Shown here: piece by piece, positions 12,360 through 41,219 of the stretch | Numbering within the stretch: the first letter of the stretch is position 1 | Layout of the letters: each line of letters opens with the position of its first letter | Assembly (NCBI GenBank): GCA_963402885.1 | Contig: OY727096.1 | Span: 26,703,820 to 26,767,819, forward strand | From: Antedon bifida | Lineage: Eukaryota > Echinodermata > Crinoidea > Comatulida > Antedonidae | Reading direction: 5' to 3' | Length of the DNA stretch: 64,000 nt | The notes under the pieces: model-generated | Seen by the model: the letters and a program-made list of their open reading frames with translations, nothing else | What the model was told of the DNA's origin: nothing | The model's database searches: none | Translations under genes and position numbers: made by a program

Positions 12360-12508
12360 TTGGCGGACGACGTAACCAAAAGTTAAGTCGACGAAAGACG
12401 ACTCGTCCACCACCAATCGACACACGTCGCCGTCGTGTGTCTATTTTGGTGGTCTGGTACGGTGCCTAGCCTAGCGTAGTACGTAGTGGAAATGGGAACA
12501 AAATAAAT
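12360..12508 (+). promoter_or_regulatory. CUL2: Putative CUL2 promoter and 5' non-coding exon
   Basis: A CpG-rich island in AT-rich DNA (many CG dinucleotides at 12365-12465), ending at a good donor AAATAAAT|GTAAGT at 12508/12509. The CUL2 start codon lies eight bases after an acceptor AG at 13125-13126, so a 5' exon is required and this is the best candidate. The transcription start is not identifiable. Confidence 0.5.
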
Positions 12509-12629
12509 GTAAGTTACATAATTATTTTTGTAAACATTTGTTGTAAAATATTAATTAATAATCAATGTATCTTTGAATATGATTACTGTAGACTAAATGT
12601 GTAGTATAGTATGTAAATAGTTACCCATC

Positions 12630-13075
12630 ATAGGCTAGGCCTGGCTGGGCTTATTGATCGTAGGCCTAGCATCTCCTTCAAACAAGGCAACAACCTATTC
12701 TGGCCGGTCTAGTTAAGCCTATATGGAATCAATTCTATGTACTGTTAGGCCTAGATGTAATCCATACTCCTTTACTCCCAGCCCAGTCTGTCTGTTGACA
12801 GTTTTGAAATTAAAGAAAGGTAAAACTAAATTCTAAACAAAAAAAACCCAACACAGTCGGGCGTCTCAATTTGACATACAATACAATGGTTCTATTTTAC
12901 CATTTTGATTGGTATGCCGAGACCAGAGTCTCTAGTTATCTAGGCTTAGGCCTAGTAGGCCTAAGCATCGCATAAAATCCTATAGGCCTAGGCCTATACA
13001 TAAAATAAAGTACTGTAGGTCCCTACATATTATCTAAAATCTATATCTTTTGATTTATACTAACGATATAGGCCT
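12630..13075. repeat. TAGGCCTA-rich block in CUL2 5' intron
   Basis: Many copies of TAGGCCTA, AGGCCTAG and GGCCTA cluster here, most densely at 12938-13075. It matches in character the block at 7085-7450. No gene is seen in it. Confidence 0.5.
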
Positions 13076-13134
13076 AACTTAATAATTTATTGGATAATTA
13101 TGATATAATAATATCTTTATTTACAGAAATCATA

Positions 13135-29025
<15,891 letters not shown>

Positions 29026-29390
29026 ATCCTTTTAGAAGAAATTAATATGCCTTATAGTTAAATATAATATATGAGAACAATCGGTGTGGTAATTGAAAAT
29101 AAGGATCATTAATGGACATTACCTGGCAACATTTTCTTTCTCAGCAGCCAAAAATGAATTGAAGTTGGTAGGTCAAATCAAAGATGACCTCCCATGCTTA
29201 AAAGCATATTATACTAGAATTCATAATTAACTTTCCTCAGCAAAACAATACATATATGTTGGTTGTGGGTGACATCAAATCAATTTATAGTTAGTTGAAA
29301 GGTTGCTCTAAGGTCGTAGGTTAGTGTAATGATTATTTTTTTTAAGGCTTGAGTCCACTTTTTTAGATTATTGGCTGAAAGGTTCAGTAT

Positions 29391-29396
29391 AATAAA
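29391..29396 (+). terminator. CUL2: Candidate poly(A) signal of CUL2
   Basis: AATAAA about 370 bp after the CUL2 stop codon. Later AATAAA words could also be used, in which case the foldback element at 29479-29790 would be transcribed in the 3' UTR. Confidence 0.35.
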
Positions 29397-29478
29397 ATGA
29401 TACACATACAACAACAATATAGTATTATTTAAAAATCATTTTTTCCGAAGTTTGGTGATGTAGACAAAACTAAAAGGT

Positions 29479-29790
29479 GAGCTTATGTCGACACGGAATT
29501 CAATTCAACTGTGTCGATGTAAGTGCTCCGAGCAACTGAACACAGCTGATGGGAGCACAGAAATGTTGACATGAGTTTAATTGCTTTCAGTTTGATGTTG
29601 TCATATAAGCGCTCGCACATACTGGTTCCCATACAACTATTAATCGTGGCATGCGCTCCGTGCATGCTAGTTACAATCAGTTCCAGTGTCAACATAAGCG
29701 CTTGCACACCGGTTCCGTGAAAGTCGATGTCAGTTCTCTCACACAACTAGTTCCTTTCAGTTGAGTTTGGTTACGTGTCGACATAAGCGC
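29479..29790. mobile_element. Foldback element with GCTTATGTCGACACG ends
   Basis: GCTTATGTCGACACG at the left (29481) and CGTGTCGACATAAGC at the right are perfect inverted repeats, extended by a second match of AACTG-type sequence inside. The interior repeats ATAAGCGCT(T/C)GCACA twice. No coding capacity. Confidence 0.68.
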
Positions 29791-30217
29791 ACATTATGTC
29801 ACACCAGCAAACATTTTTTCGTCTGAGGTATAAAATGTTATCACTCAAACCATATAAGGGCTATTATTTTGGCCTCCCTATGTGTTTCATATAGCTCTTT
29901 ATCTTGCTAATGATGTATGTTTTTCAACATAAAACTTTTTATTATTGTTTTATATTAGACAATACTATTACTTATTCATCATCATGTTCTGATATGTGCT
30001 ATTAAATAAATAATATCATTTTAGATATAAATTAAATTTTTTATACTGCAATTTGCATATACCATACATGAATCCAATTTCTACCCACCACCTATATGTA
30101 TGCATATATCCTGACCCTTGCAATTTTGTCCTTGATTTTAAGCTCATTAAACTTATTGTATGTTGTTGAAAAGAATCAGCTGATATTTATATTTCATTCC
30201 TGATGGTGATATGTTTA

Positions 30218-30262
30218 ATGAAGGAATTATTTAAATAATTATCTAAATTATAATTCCTTCAT
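30218..30262. other. Perfect 13-bp stem hairpin
   Basis: ATGAAGGAATTAT pairs exactly with ATAATTCCTTCAT across a 19-base AT-rich loop. This could be an RNA or DNA hairpin, but AT-rich DNA gives such stems by chance. Confidence 0.4.
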
Positions 30263-31734
30263 GATATAACCAAGGTAATCTAACAATAGGATGCTGAGCT
30301 CTGAAGATCAAAAAGTTTATCTGTGGCTGCGACAAGATCAGTTCCATGCCACTTATCAGACACCATGCGCTGTGGAGAATATGTACACAGGACAGTAATG
30401 TTGGTATATGTTGCAGCCAGACATAAGATCAATGGACTGTTGCAAGTTACAGTGGCAAGGGGAGCTCACTGTCCTGTTGTTAGATTGCCTTGATATAATC
30501 AATGCCGAAATATTGAATGCTATCACAATGCAGTGTAATTCATTGTTTGGAGTATATATTATACTTTTTAGTATGGTACCTACCCTCTGATAACTAATAA
30601 AAAAAAATAGATAAATACTCGGAGATATTAAGATTAGCCAGTATGTATTTATTTATAGCTCGGTTAGGCTTTTTTTTAGATTATTTTACAAACTAATAAG
30701 AGAGTCTTTTCAATATGAATAATGTAAATAATCAAAATTGCTTTAACAATATAACTGACTAAAAGTATCTGACTTAAAAATAGTGTTTATATTCTGTTTT
30801 GTAACAAAGTGCTGCTGAGAGACATTTTGAGATCATTTTTTTTGTTAATCATTGATTCTGTCAAAAGTAAGCGTGTTATAGAAATGAGACATTTGAGTGA
30901 GGACCTATGTACATTTTGAAACCGTGGAATACAGTGTGTATATGATTTTTCTTTAACTTAATAATTTTTCTTTTTTTTTTGACTGAAGAAAACTTTTAAC
31001 CTCTGTAGTTTGTGACTTACCATTCAATTTCTCACACTACTCATAGAGTTATCTAAAATGATAATTGTTTGCTTTGAGTTAAGTCAACGGAAATGGGACA
31101 TCATCTGATTACATCTAAAATCTGATTAAAATTGATGGATTCTTTATATGTAACTATACTAGAAATAATTTATCCTTGGTATCTTTTTTTAGATGTAGCG
31201 ATATTATAAATATGATTAAGTTTGACATTTTACGTTGTTAATGAACTTTTGAGGATGTGGCTGTAGGTTTGGTATTACTTTATTAATATTGATTATAAGT
31301 GGGTGCAACATGGTTCTCCATTGTACATTTGATTTAAATTACCGTACACGCAAAAAAAAAACAATCCAATTGATGAACTTTCTATTGTACTTGAGGGCGG
31401 TGTATATTATGCCAAAATTCGAAACAATGTACAATACACTAATACCACTCAGGAAATCCCCCCGCTGTGCACAGTGTATTAGAATAGGAAAGATAATAGT
31501 CGAGTCCAATCTAGGAATGTGCAATGCTTGTTATGTTTTTCGTCAACCCAAACGCGAAGTCACGACACTAACCTTTGACATTTTTATTCCCACAAATTAC
31601 TATTTTTAGGAAATAATGGATAAATATTAACTGTTAAAAACAAAGATGAGGATTCCTTAAACCTTGTTGCCTGCCTGTGATGTGTTAATATCAATAAGGT
31701 AAGTTAATTAACACGATTGTTTCTAATCAATTCA

Positions 31735-31857
31735 TGTGCTTTCCGGGACGGCTTTAGCCGTTTCCGTTCGGAAACGCTGCCCGTGGTTTCGACCCGCCGT
31801 GGTGGTGGTGCAAGAATCACGTATCTGCCTTTGCAGGCCTAAAAAGTATCTTCACTT
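31735..31857 (+). promoter_or_regulatory. PARD3: Putative PARD3 promoter / first non-coding exon
   Basis: A short GC- and CpG-rich island, including the palindrome CGTTTCCGTTCGGAAACG, in very AT-rich DNA. It ends with a good donor TTCACTT|GTAAGT at 31857/31858. The PARD3 start codon lies in a downstream exon with an acceptor-like TTCTCAG at 32409-32415, so a 5' exon about here is expected. Confidence 0.45.
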
Positions 31858-32509
31858 GTAAGTCTGTTTTATTGTTAATATTTCGTTGATATTAATAGTT
31901 TTCATAATAGTCTCTATATTTAGATAAAATGCCTAATGCTAATTGATGTTTTTGTATGCATGTTTCGTTTGGAAACTGTCTTTTTTTAGCTAAAAAAAAG
32001 TACAAACTTGATTGATCTCTCAGTCTGGTGTCTGCTCACATTGAATGTGTACAGATGGTGAGAGAGAGCCTTAAATTTCCTTAATCTACATCCAAGATGG
32101 AATATTTCCCTGCTCACCTATAAAATCAGTTTCCTGGTGGTAGAATCATAAGATACAATGAACTGAATTATACTATTTATATTTAAAAATAAAACAGAAA
32201 ATGTAGGCCTACCGACTGTACTGCTATACTATTAATTATACAGTTGTACAGTATGTGTACACAATACAGTATTATATTTTTGCATGTCATTTCAATCAAA
32301 GTACTGTAGCATTTTAAATACTGTAGTAGAATAGTATTAGAAAAGTATATTATATGCAAACAAAACAGCTGTTTAAATGTTGACGAAACTATTAATTAAT
32401 TATTTTTGTTCTCAGGTAAAAAAAACATGAAGTAAATTAAAAAAGACAGAGACAGAAATTGTGAGAAGTTTGTATTTAGAAATAACCTTGGTATTTTCAA
32501 ATGATTTGA

Positions 32510-32677
<168 letters not shown>

Positions 32678-33723
32678 TAAATGACTACATTACAAACTTT
32701 ACTAAAATAAAATTTGTTTGAAAAGCCACTTTACAGTTGCAGTTATTCACATCGTAGAAAAAAAAACCTGAACAAGACATTAATTTCTTTCACTGAATTT
32801 CTTTATGTCCATAATTTGTTAAAAATTTGTTATATTATACGTTGGCTACGATTGTTACAAACTGTATGGTGTTGCTGTTACAGTATACATCTTGGTATTT
32901 AATGTCTTCACACCATTGCGCATTAGTATCGTCTGCTCTCCTGCACATACTGTACAGTAATAGACCGTAAAAATTGTATGAAAAAAATTCATTCTGTCCA
33001 GTTTTGTCTGTATGATATTTGGTCTAACTAAGAATCTATTTAAATTGCAACAAATCCTTGAGGTATTGTGAAAAATAAAAAATGAGAAGACGTGATTGCT
33101 TCGGATTATTTCAACTGAACAGTAAGTAAGAATCTAATGAAGTGACCCAGAAGAGCCATTATGTGGCATTTAATCCCATCCATTATGCTAGAAATAGAAT
33201 CGTCTTCGTTCAGTGCAAATTCAGTATTTTAGATATTGAATAAAGTTCTCTGAATTTATTCATTGAGAATAAACACTAAGTTTACATACACAGAACATAT
33301 TGTTTATACTGATACCATTATTTATTGATTAAAATATTGTGAAATTGAAAATGAAGAATAACACTCTAAAAAAAATTGTAATGAAAATACAGTACTTAAC
33401 TACAGTATAATACTAACTACTACTTTTTGTTTGTTTTTACACCTTTTCAAAGAAAAAAAAGCACACTATTTAACAATTATTTTAATCCAAAGACACGAAT
33501 ACACTACATTTAGATTGTGGTTAGAATTCCAGAAGGATTTCCTTAATAAATGGAATTTAAAAAAAAAAGCATAATTACTGTTAGCGGTCATGGGGAAATC
33601 AATATTATATGTATTATAAATATTTTTTAACCATGATTTAGAATGCATGGTACAACACATAAAACGTTTGCATCAATGATGTTACTACTGTATATCACTG
33701 TAGTTTACTACTGTATACAGTAG

Positions 33724-33830
33724 ACATGATGATGTCATCACTACCATATTTGAGCATACAGTACTGTATCACTACCAGAATTTGGGCACATCACACTAAA
33801 TACTACAGTAGTTTGATAGTGACAGAGCTT
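33724..33830. mobile_element. TA-target MITE (family A), left end decayed
   Basis: Contains GATGATGTCATCACTACC, TTGGGCACATCACACTAAA and ends GTTTGATAGTGACAGAGCTT before TA. The left terminus is lost among TACTGTA-rich sequence. Confidence 0.6.
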
Positions 33831-34472
33831 TAGACAGACAGTATGGGCTGTGATTGTGAAAAGTGAGTCTGTCTACTACAAAATTTTGAAGGGAAAAAAA
33901 ATGTTACAGTCGGTTAGTTCAACTACTGTATTCCCAAGATTAAATTTATGAATTTGATAATGATTTTCATTATTAAGTATGTAGTATTTTTTAGGACAAT
34001 AACCTATACTGTAAATACTATGAAATTGTTTTAACAACTATCATACACAGTTTATCACTTTTGACATACTCTGTTTTCATTACTATGTGGATACAGTCAA
34101 TCTTGTAAAAGACATTCACCTTTTAGAGACAAGGTCTCATTGATTTTAACAATATTCGATCTTACTTTGAAATTTTGTCTGTCAATTGAAGTTCAATGAT
34201 CTTTTGCTCCTTGTGAACTTTAGATATCAAGTACTTTTTAGGACTACATCTTCTGCAGTTCTGCTACTAGGCTTTTCCATGAAAAGAATTTCCCTCTGGA
34301 TCTGAAAAAGTGCATCACACTCAGGGATACTGTGATTGTACTGAACAGACTAAATAAACTGTATATTGAGCTGTATTCTTTAAAATGTAGGTTCTCTCAA
34401 AATGTTAAACAAAGGCATTTGTAGTGTGTGTACAGTGTACATTACTAACTGTAGTTATTACCATACCATGTA

Positions 34473-34792
34473 AGGGCGTGTGGCGCAGTGTGTTGGACGT
34501 TCGACTACTGATCGTGAGATCGAGGTTCGAATCCAACTCCCGCCGCATTGCTTGTAATTGTATATCCTTAGGCAAGATACATTACTTATGTTTGCCTCTC
34601 TCCACCCAGGTGTATAAATGGGAACCCGGTTAGATCAAGACACAACTTTGCGCTGATTACTAGCTGCATTATGGGAGTATGTTTCCATACATGTTTGATC
34701 AGGAAAAAATGACTGGGGTAATAATGTTCAGCGCTTAGAGGTTTCACAACATTAGGCGCTATATAAATCCAGGATATTATTATTATTATTAT
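34473..34792 (+). mobile_element. tRNA-derived SINE, near complete
   Basis: The A-box GTGGCGCAGTGTGTTGG (34480-34496) and a perfect B-box GGTTCGAATCC (about 34524-34534) are correctly spaced. The body has CCTTAGGCAAGATACATTAC and CTCCACCCAGGTGTATAAAT. The 3' end is AGGCGCTATATAAATCCAGG followed by an (ATT)n tail. It is the best-preserved SINE in the window, and its body differs from the central domain of the other three. Confidence 0.85.
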
Positions 34793-37090
34793 ACTGTACA
34801 GTTTATTTCAAATAAGTTTATGTAAAGTAAGACTAAGACTAAGAGTAATACTGAATGTACAACCCAAGTCCTGCTCAAAACAGGGGCCTACAGTAGAATG
34901 ATTTACAGTAGAAGAACATTCAGATTCTGGTAAAAATTTAGTGACTATCTATAGTGTATGCTGGGCTTGGTATTTTATACCAACAATTAATAGATTACAT
35001 GTGTCTGCATGCTTTTAGTACTGTATGATGTGATAGTTGTAGCACAATTAGTTTTTAGTTACATGATACTAAATCAAAATTGAATTTTTTATGGCGCATT
35101 CTTCCTTCTCCCTGATTTTTTACATGAATACTTTCTGCCTTGCTTTTTCCAGTGAATATTTATTACCACTGTGTAGTAAAAAACTAGTGCACTTATTAAC
35201 AGTGGAGTCTCTAATAGTTTAGTAAAGACATTAACGGATCAATTGTTAAAAGCGATAGTACTTTGCTGCAAGAATATTTGCGCTAACAGTCTCAATGACG
35301 ATCACGTTGACAAATGTGAAATGGGCGATCGCGAGTTTTATGTTCTAAATGCATTGCTTTACGAGTCATTCATAATAATGCTAAGGTTACAATTACATTG
35401 CATACAAATTTATGCTTACACTGCAGTTACTGTAGTATCTGTAGTACTGTAGTATTAGCCATTCTTTTGTCTTCTACAGTATACAATAGGCCTATTGTTT
35501 TACCACAGACTGAAAGAACCAGAAGCCAATATTTGTATGGATCCAAGCAATGAAATTGAGGCTATAAAATGTATTAATGATCATCAGGATCAAATAATTT
35601 AGTGATAAAAAAAAATTGATCTCATGCTAGTATCCACTATTTAAATTGGTAATGGTATGAAAAAAAATACATTCACCAAAATGGATCATTATAATTAAAT
35701 ATTTAAAGTTTTATCTGAGATTTTTATTTAGTTTTTACAATACAGTACTACAGTATGTAGTTAAATTTAGTTTTAGAATGTAATTAATTATTTAATGATA
35801 GTTCATTAATGATCTGTAAAAGTACTAAGGATGTCAATTACTTCCTATTGTCTTTTAAAATATTAATAACTAATTTCCTTTAATAATTTATTGTAATCGA
35901 AACAGTACTTACAAGTTACAATGTACTGTAGTTTAATTTCAGACATCATACATTGTGGTAGTGTAATGTACTATTTTGTATCCCCCAAATTGGACAATTA
36001 CTTATCAGGAAGGAGGTAGAGTACTAAGTTATCCATGGTGGTTAAATAAATATCAACTGGTACATTCAGAGAAAGTCCGTACATACTCCTGTATGTACAG
36101 TACATTTACTGTAGTTGAAATGTGTACTGTAGGGATATAATATAGACAAGTGGATTCTAATATAGTACTGTACAATTATCATTTGGGAGGTACTGTACTG
36201 TTTACTTACTATATTCATATGCTGTGGGTGTTAGTGCTACAGTACTTGGCAGTAGAGTATTGGCAGTAGAGTATTAAAAGTACAGTAGACATATCTGAGA
36301 TAATACAGTGTATGAAATGTACGTATTATTGAATGCCTACAGTAGACTAGAACAAGGACTCTAAACAGACTGCCGGAGTGACTTGGCCCACCTACTGTGT
36401 GTACTATATGATCCACGTGTAAAATTGACTTTCTACAGATGTCTTATACGATAAATTAAAACCGGGTGTCAACGCTATACAGTACTCCTTGATACATTCA
36501 TTTTGTATGCCGACATACAGTACTCTACAGAATGTAACTAAATATGCTTGAAATAGAAGAGTGTCTCTTGTTGAAATCCAATCGCAAACATCACAAGCAA
36601 TGTACAGTAGTGTGCTGTCTTTCTGGTCTACTATACAGTAGAAAGTCAATAATACATTTCATACACTGTATAACATGAATAATTTCAAGACCACGGCCTT
36701 TTCCATATCTACTATTACTACAAACAATACATTGCAATAGCACAAAATGAGTTTTTGTATGTTTTGATTACTGTATGGTAAGCTCAGTGCAAATGTTTTA
36801 ATTACCATATATATTGATTGCAATAGACATGAAACGATATTGTAATTGCACTGAAAAAAACATTGTGTAGTATGGGCGGAGTAAGTACTGTGTAATAATA
36901 CACTGTTGTATGGAATGGATGGGTGTGGGCCAAACCTATGATTGTTACCTTAGTAAATGTTTCAATAACTGTACAGTTTACTGTAGCATCCATCCTAAGA
37001 AAGGCAATTTGTACATTTCACTCCTGACTGTAACTGTGTAAGCCTGTATTACTGATTTGAATTGTAGAGATTATCCTTGTACTTATCTAA

Positions 37091-37720
37091 GGGCGCGTTT
37101 ATATAACACGCTATTACACGCATATTCAACACGCCTACGAAAAGTGTGTTGTATAACATCGAAGAGATTCCGTGTAATGAGATTTTAATTGCAAAAAAGG
37201 CTACTTGGCTGAATCCTAAAATTTTGTAGATTCCCGGTTGCTGTTGGCGTGTTGGAAGTGTCCTCAGGGTATTGTTTTGACCTCTCGTTAAATATAAGTA
37301 TGTGCTGTGAAAATGTTGACCAAATCTAGTATAAAATTGTGCTTTTTTTTGCATATTTTAACTGATTTAGCACTTAACATTAACGCTAATCAAATGTTGG
37401 CATAATTTGGCACAATGTAGTTTTATCCTAATTCTAAAACATTTTTTTTTTAATTTCAAAAGCACATTTAAAAAATCAATAACTGAATAAACTAAATTTT
37501 TAACGAAATCATCCGTTTTATTAAAATCCTTAATAAACTAATATTAATTCATAATGCATGCGAGTATATATACAACTTAGGATTATGAACTACGGTATTA
37601 CACGGTATTACGATTTATGTATAACTGCAAGGTTTTTGTAGGGTTGACCTCGGCCCGTGCAACACGCTAAAAATTGAAGTCGTGTTCAAATTTAGGGTGT
37701 TGTAATGTATAAACACAGCC
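37091..37720. mobile_element. Harbinger-like non-autonomous element with TAA target duplication
   Basis: TAA flanks both ends (37088-37090 and 37721-37723). Left end GGGCGCGTTTATATAACACG, right end TTGTAATGTATAAACACAGCC, imperfect inverted repeats. Further inverted pieces with CAACACGC lie inside. The 3-bp TAA target is typical of the PIF/Harbinger superfamily. No transposase frame. Confidence 0.6.
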
Positions 37721-39199
37721 TAAGGTGGAGAGTTACCCTGTACTGTACAATGACATTTAGTACACTAGCCTGTGATTTTGAACTCCAGACATGTAACTTT
37801 ATTATACCAAATCTTCCTTAATTTGGTCACCTACTGTATAGTACCTCAGGTTTCATAAGCTCTACTAAAAAGCAATTTAAATACAAATATTGTTGTAATC
37901 AAACACACGTTTTATTCCACCCTTACACACACAGAGTACTGTATGTATGTGTGTACAGTATATAATAAAATACTGTGTTTTCTTTAGCAGTACTTTGTGA
38001 AATAATGATAGTTAATTTATTAATATCAGAAACCAACCAACACAAATAAAGTGCAGTTCACATTTGTGTTGTTGTTGTTATGTTAATTTTTACTACCAAA
38101 AAATGGCTTCTGGGAAAAAGTAAAATAGAAATTAATATTCAAATGTAAATGAATTCAATAAACAAGTACTATACAGTGTTTATTTAAGGTAAGATACACA
38201 TTCATTGGATGAATTAATACAGATTATTTTATATTTATTCATTTATTTGCTGTGCAGCATCTGTAACAAAATATACAATTTGTCTTCCCTCAAATATTTA
38301 AAAGTATAGACTCACTGGCTATGCAATTACAAGTAAACATTCAAGCAAGTTGCTTTGCCTACTCTGATGTAGGGCAAAACATCTGACCAAAATCTTATAT
38401 TGTTACCAACTCACAAAAATAGGCAATACGTTCTCAAATGTGAATGATGAAAAATGCAGTTGAGCAGAATAATTAGGCTATAGTCACCATAATATCAGTT
38501 ATTTTGATTTGAAATTTAAAATTCTTTCTACCCATTGTTTTCAACTGTTCAATACTTTAAGGGATCATGTCAGAATTATTTTACTTCAGTAAATAAATTC
38601 TGTTTACTTTTGTTTTGGATAATATACACATTTTAATTGAAACCAGGGGGTGAAAGAAGCTAAATCCTATTATACACAGTAACAAAATGTAGTTTTTTGT
38701 GTTGTAATTCTCTAAAAAATAAAGCCTACTTTCTGTGGTGGCATTGTTTTTGTATTGTTTTGTATCATTTCCTTTGGTGTCCATTGAGAGACTAACTTTC
38801 TTTGGAACCTACAGCAGTTTGTGGTATTTAGGAAGAATAAGATCATAAAATAGTTAAATACTTGTAGTATGATCTGTAGTGTAGTACTATAGTACTACTA
38901 CAGGTATACTTTACGTTAAAGTGCTTTGTGTAATTGCATGGCTATTCATTCACTTTACATGATCGAGTCTTTTTAACAACTTTAGTTACAACCACTGTTC
39001 ATAATAACCAATGAAGACTTGAATTAAACTACTACAAAACTGTGATTACAATACATTTTTCTTGTTATTGTATTGTTAGCTTTAAATTTCAAGTATTCTG
39101 ACCTAAATCTGATTTTCTAAAAATTAGTACTCTACTTTACACTATTTAATCATGAATCTTTTTTGCTTCTTTTTTTAAAAGTTAGTATTAGTTACACAC

Positions 39200-39290
39200 A
39201 GTAAAGTATTAAGGGGAAACATTTAGGGCCCAACAAAGTTCCCCTTATAGGGAGTGTCCTCTGAATAGGGGTTGGCCGTACTATAATGGT
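39200..39290. mobile_element. Repeat of the AATAGGGG-TTCTACTGTA family, fragment
   Basis: CAGTAAAGTATTAAGGGGAA and GTCCTCTGAATAGGGGTTGG then CCGTAC match the copies at 21248 and 46128. Terminal repeats are incomplete. Confidence 0.5.
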
Positions 39291-40126
39291 ACAATACAGT
39301 ATGTTTCCAAGTTTCAGGCCAGCTAAAATACTGTACATGATGTACTGTACCTGTACAGTATTATAAAAGGTTTGTATGATACTCACATGGAGAAAAAAAT
39401 AAATGGTCATGAAGAAACATACTAACATACTGTTCATTTTCTAATTAACACTTCGTTAATCAACTTATTGTAATCAGCTGTAAGCATTAATTAACACTCT
39501 GATTATCTAATTAATGATGATTATGATTCCTTTTGTCTCTCAAACAATTGCATATCTTTATAAAGGGCCTACTGTGTGCAAGCAAAACACTGTGTAGTGG
39601 TTTTTCAACCTTGAGATTTCATAGAAGCAGGGATATTAAATCCTGGAAAAATGAAATAAATCTTTTCACCTCATGTTAACATGTTATACGGAACATGTAT
39701 ACTACCTTTAAAATGCTGCGGTGTTCCTTCCCTCTCCGAAAAAATATACTTAAAAAGTGTTTTCGAATAAATTTGGAATATATTTTTCCACCTGTAACCT
39801 ACAGTACATTTTTTCTATTGTTTTAACTTTAAATTCAACATACACTGTTATTTAGCATACTGTACTAGATTTTCATGTCAGATGATTTGATATATCTGCT
39901 GATTTGATGTATTAGGAAAATTGACATAAAAAATACATAAGTGAATCATACATTTATACTGATATTATACATAAATACAACACAATAATACCGGTTTTCA
40001 TCTTGAATGAAAAGCTCCTTTGTTTGATGTCAATTTTACTCCAGAAATTAAATCTATTCTGGTCCACAGAGACCGCTCTTAAACATAATTTACAAGTTAC
40101 CAACCAGAACTCAAAACTGAAGCTAA

Positions 40127-41219
40127 GGCTATGTTCAGACCCATGGCGTTAGACCGTTTTAGCGTACAACGTTACTAGCAAGGTCACATTACAAACCGCA
40201 GAGAAAAAATTGAGGTGTTCAGACCCATAGCGTACGATTATCGTTACAACGGAAGTGCGTCATTCAGGTTGGTTCTAGTTGCATATTCATGTGCTCTTAC
40301 CCACGTGTTTTCATCATTATTTCCACTGTATATAGGCCTAGATCTCAGCCCTACAATTATGACAAAATTTGCCGTAAATAAAACATACCTCAGCATTTAT
40401 TTAAGAAAAATATAGTAAAGCCAAATTTCTGTTTCTATTGTTTTATTTTGTAGTAAAAAAAACATTTTCCCCAGGCTCTTGTGTTACGAAAATAAAGCAG
40501 GCCTCCTAATGATGAAGATGGAGATTGTGTTAACCATGTGGGTGGAAAAAATTGATTGTGATTAGTCCAGACCAGTCAGTTAAAAAAAAAACCTTAACTT
40601 GCTAATAAAAATGACACAGCTCCCCTTGTTTGTTTACTGAATTTTTTAGGAGTTAGGGGGTTTTCAGCATTAAACTTGTCCAGTCTAGTCTGCCTTGTAT
40701 ATATGAATGAGTGACTTGATGTCCCACCACGCTAGTTTTTAGCTTGAATGAAATGCGTGAATGGCTCTTAGCTAGGCCTAAAAGGGGACGGGATCGTAGT
40801 CACTATGTTTAAATACAAGGTGCATTTATTTATTTCATTTGTTAGAAAATATAATGGTAATCAATTGATACATGTAGTTTGTAGCCTAGTTTTTTTTAAC
40901 AGTTGTATTTGTAGCCTAGTTAAGTTAGGCATTATTTATTCTGGCCGTTTTGTTGTTGAAATCCATCTCTCACACATTGACGATACAAGATGTCAGCCTA
41001 GGTCAAACCTTGTTTCGCGTCATAACAGGAAACGTTCTGATTGGATACAACGTTGACTTACAGTAGTGTCGTACGCTAAAACGGTACTATCAACCGTTTT
41101 CCACTACAACGTTACAACCGTTGTACAACGCGTTGTACGCTAATCCCCAACTGTTCAGACACACATTCTTTTAGCGTCGTACGCTAAAACGGTCTAACGC
41201 CATGGGTCTGAACAGGGCC
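40127..41219. mobile_element. Harbinger-like element with 40-bp inverted ends and TAA target duplication
   Basis: TAA lies on both sides (40124-40126 and 41220-41222). The termini are inverted repeats of about 40 bp with two mismatches: GGCTATGTTCAGACCCATGG and then CGTTAGACCGTTTTAGCGTA at the left, mirrored at the right. Sub-terminal copies of TACGCTAAAACGG and CAACGTT add more inverted structure at 41060-41150. The 1.09-kb interior has no recognisable transposase. The TAA target points to PIF/Harbinger. Confidence 0.78.

Larger units (their letters stand above)
29026..31734 (+). other. CUL2 3' UTR and CUL2-PARD3 intergenic region
   Basis: No exon is recognised. An AATAAA at 29391-29396 is the first reasonable poly(A) signal; others follow near 30005. 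It contains the foldback element at 29479-29790 and a hairpin at 30218-30262. The rest looks like AT-rich unique sequence. Confidence 0.5.

Noticed and set aside
31289-31609. 106-residue open reading frame between CUL2 and PARD3
   Set aside because: No family recognised, no splice or promoter context, AT-rich composition.
34473-34545. Functional tRNA gene on the + strand
   Set aside because: A and B boxes are good, but no matching acceptor stem is seen and a SINE body and tail follow.
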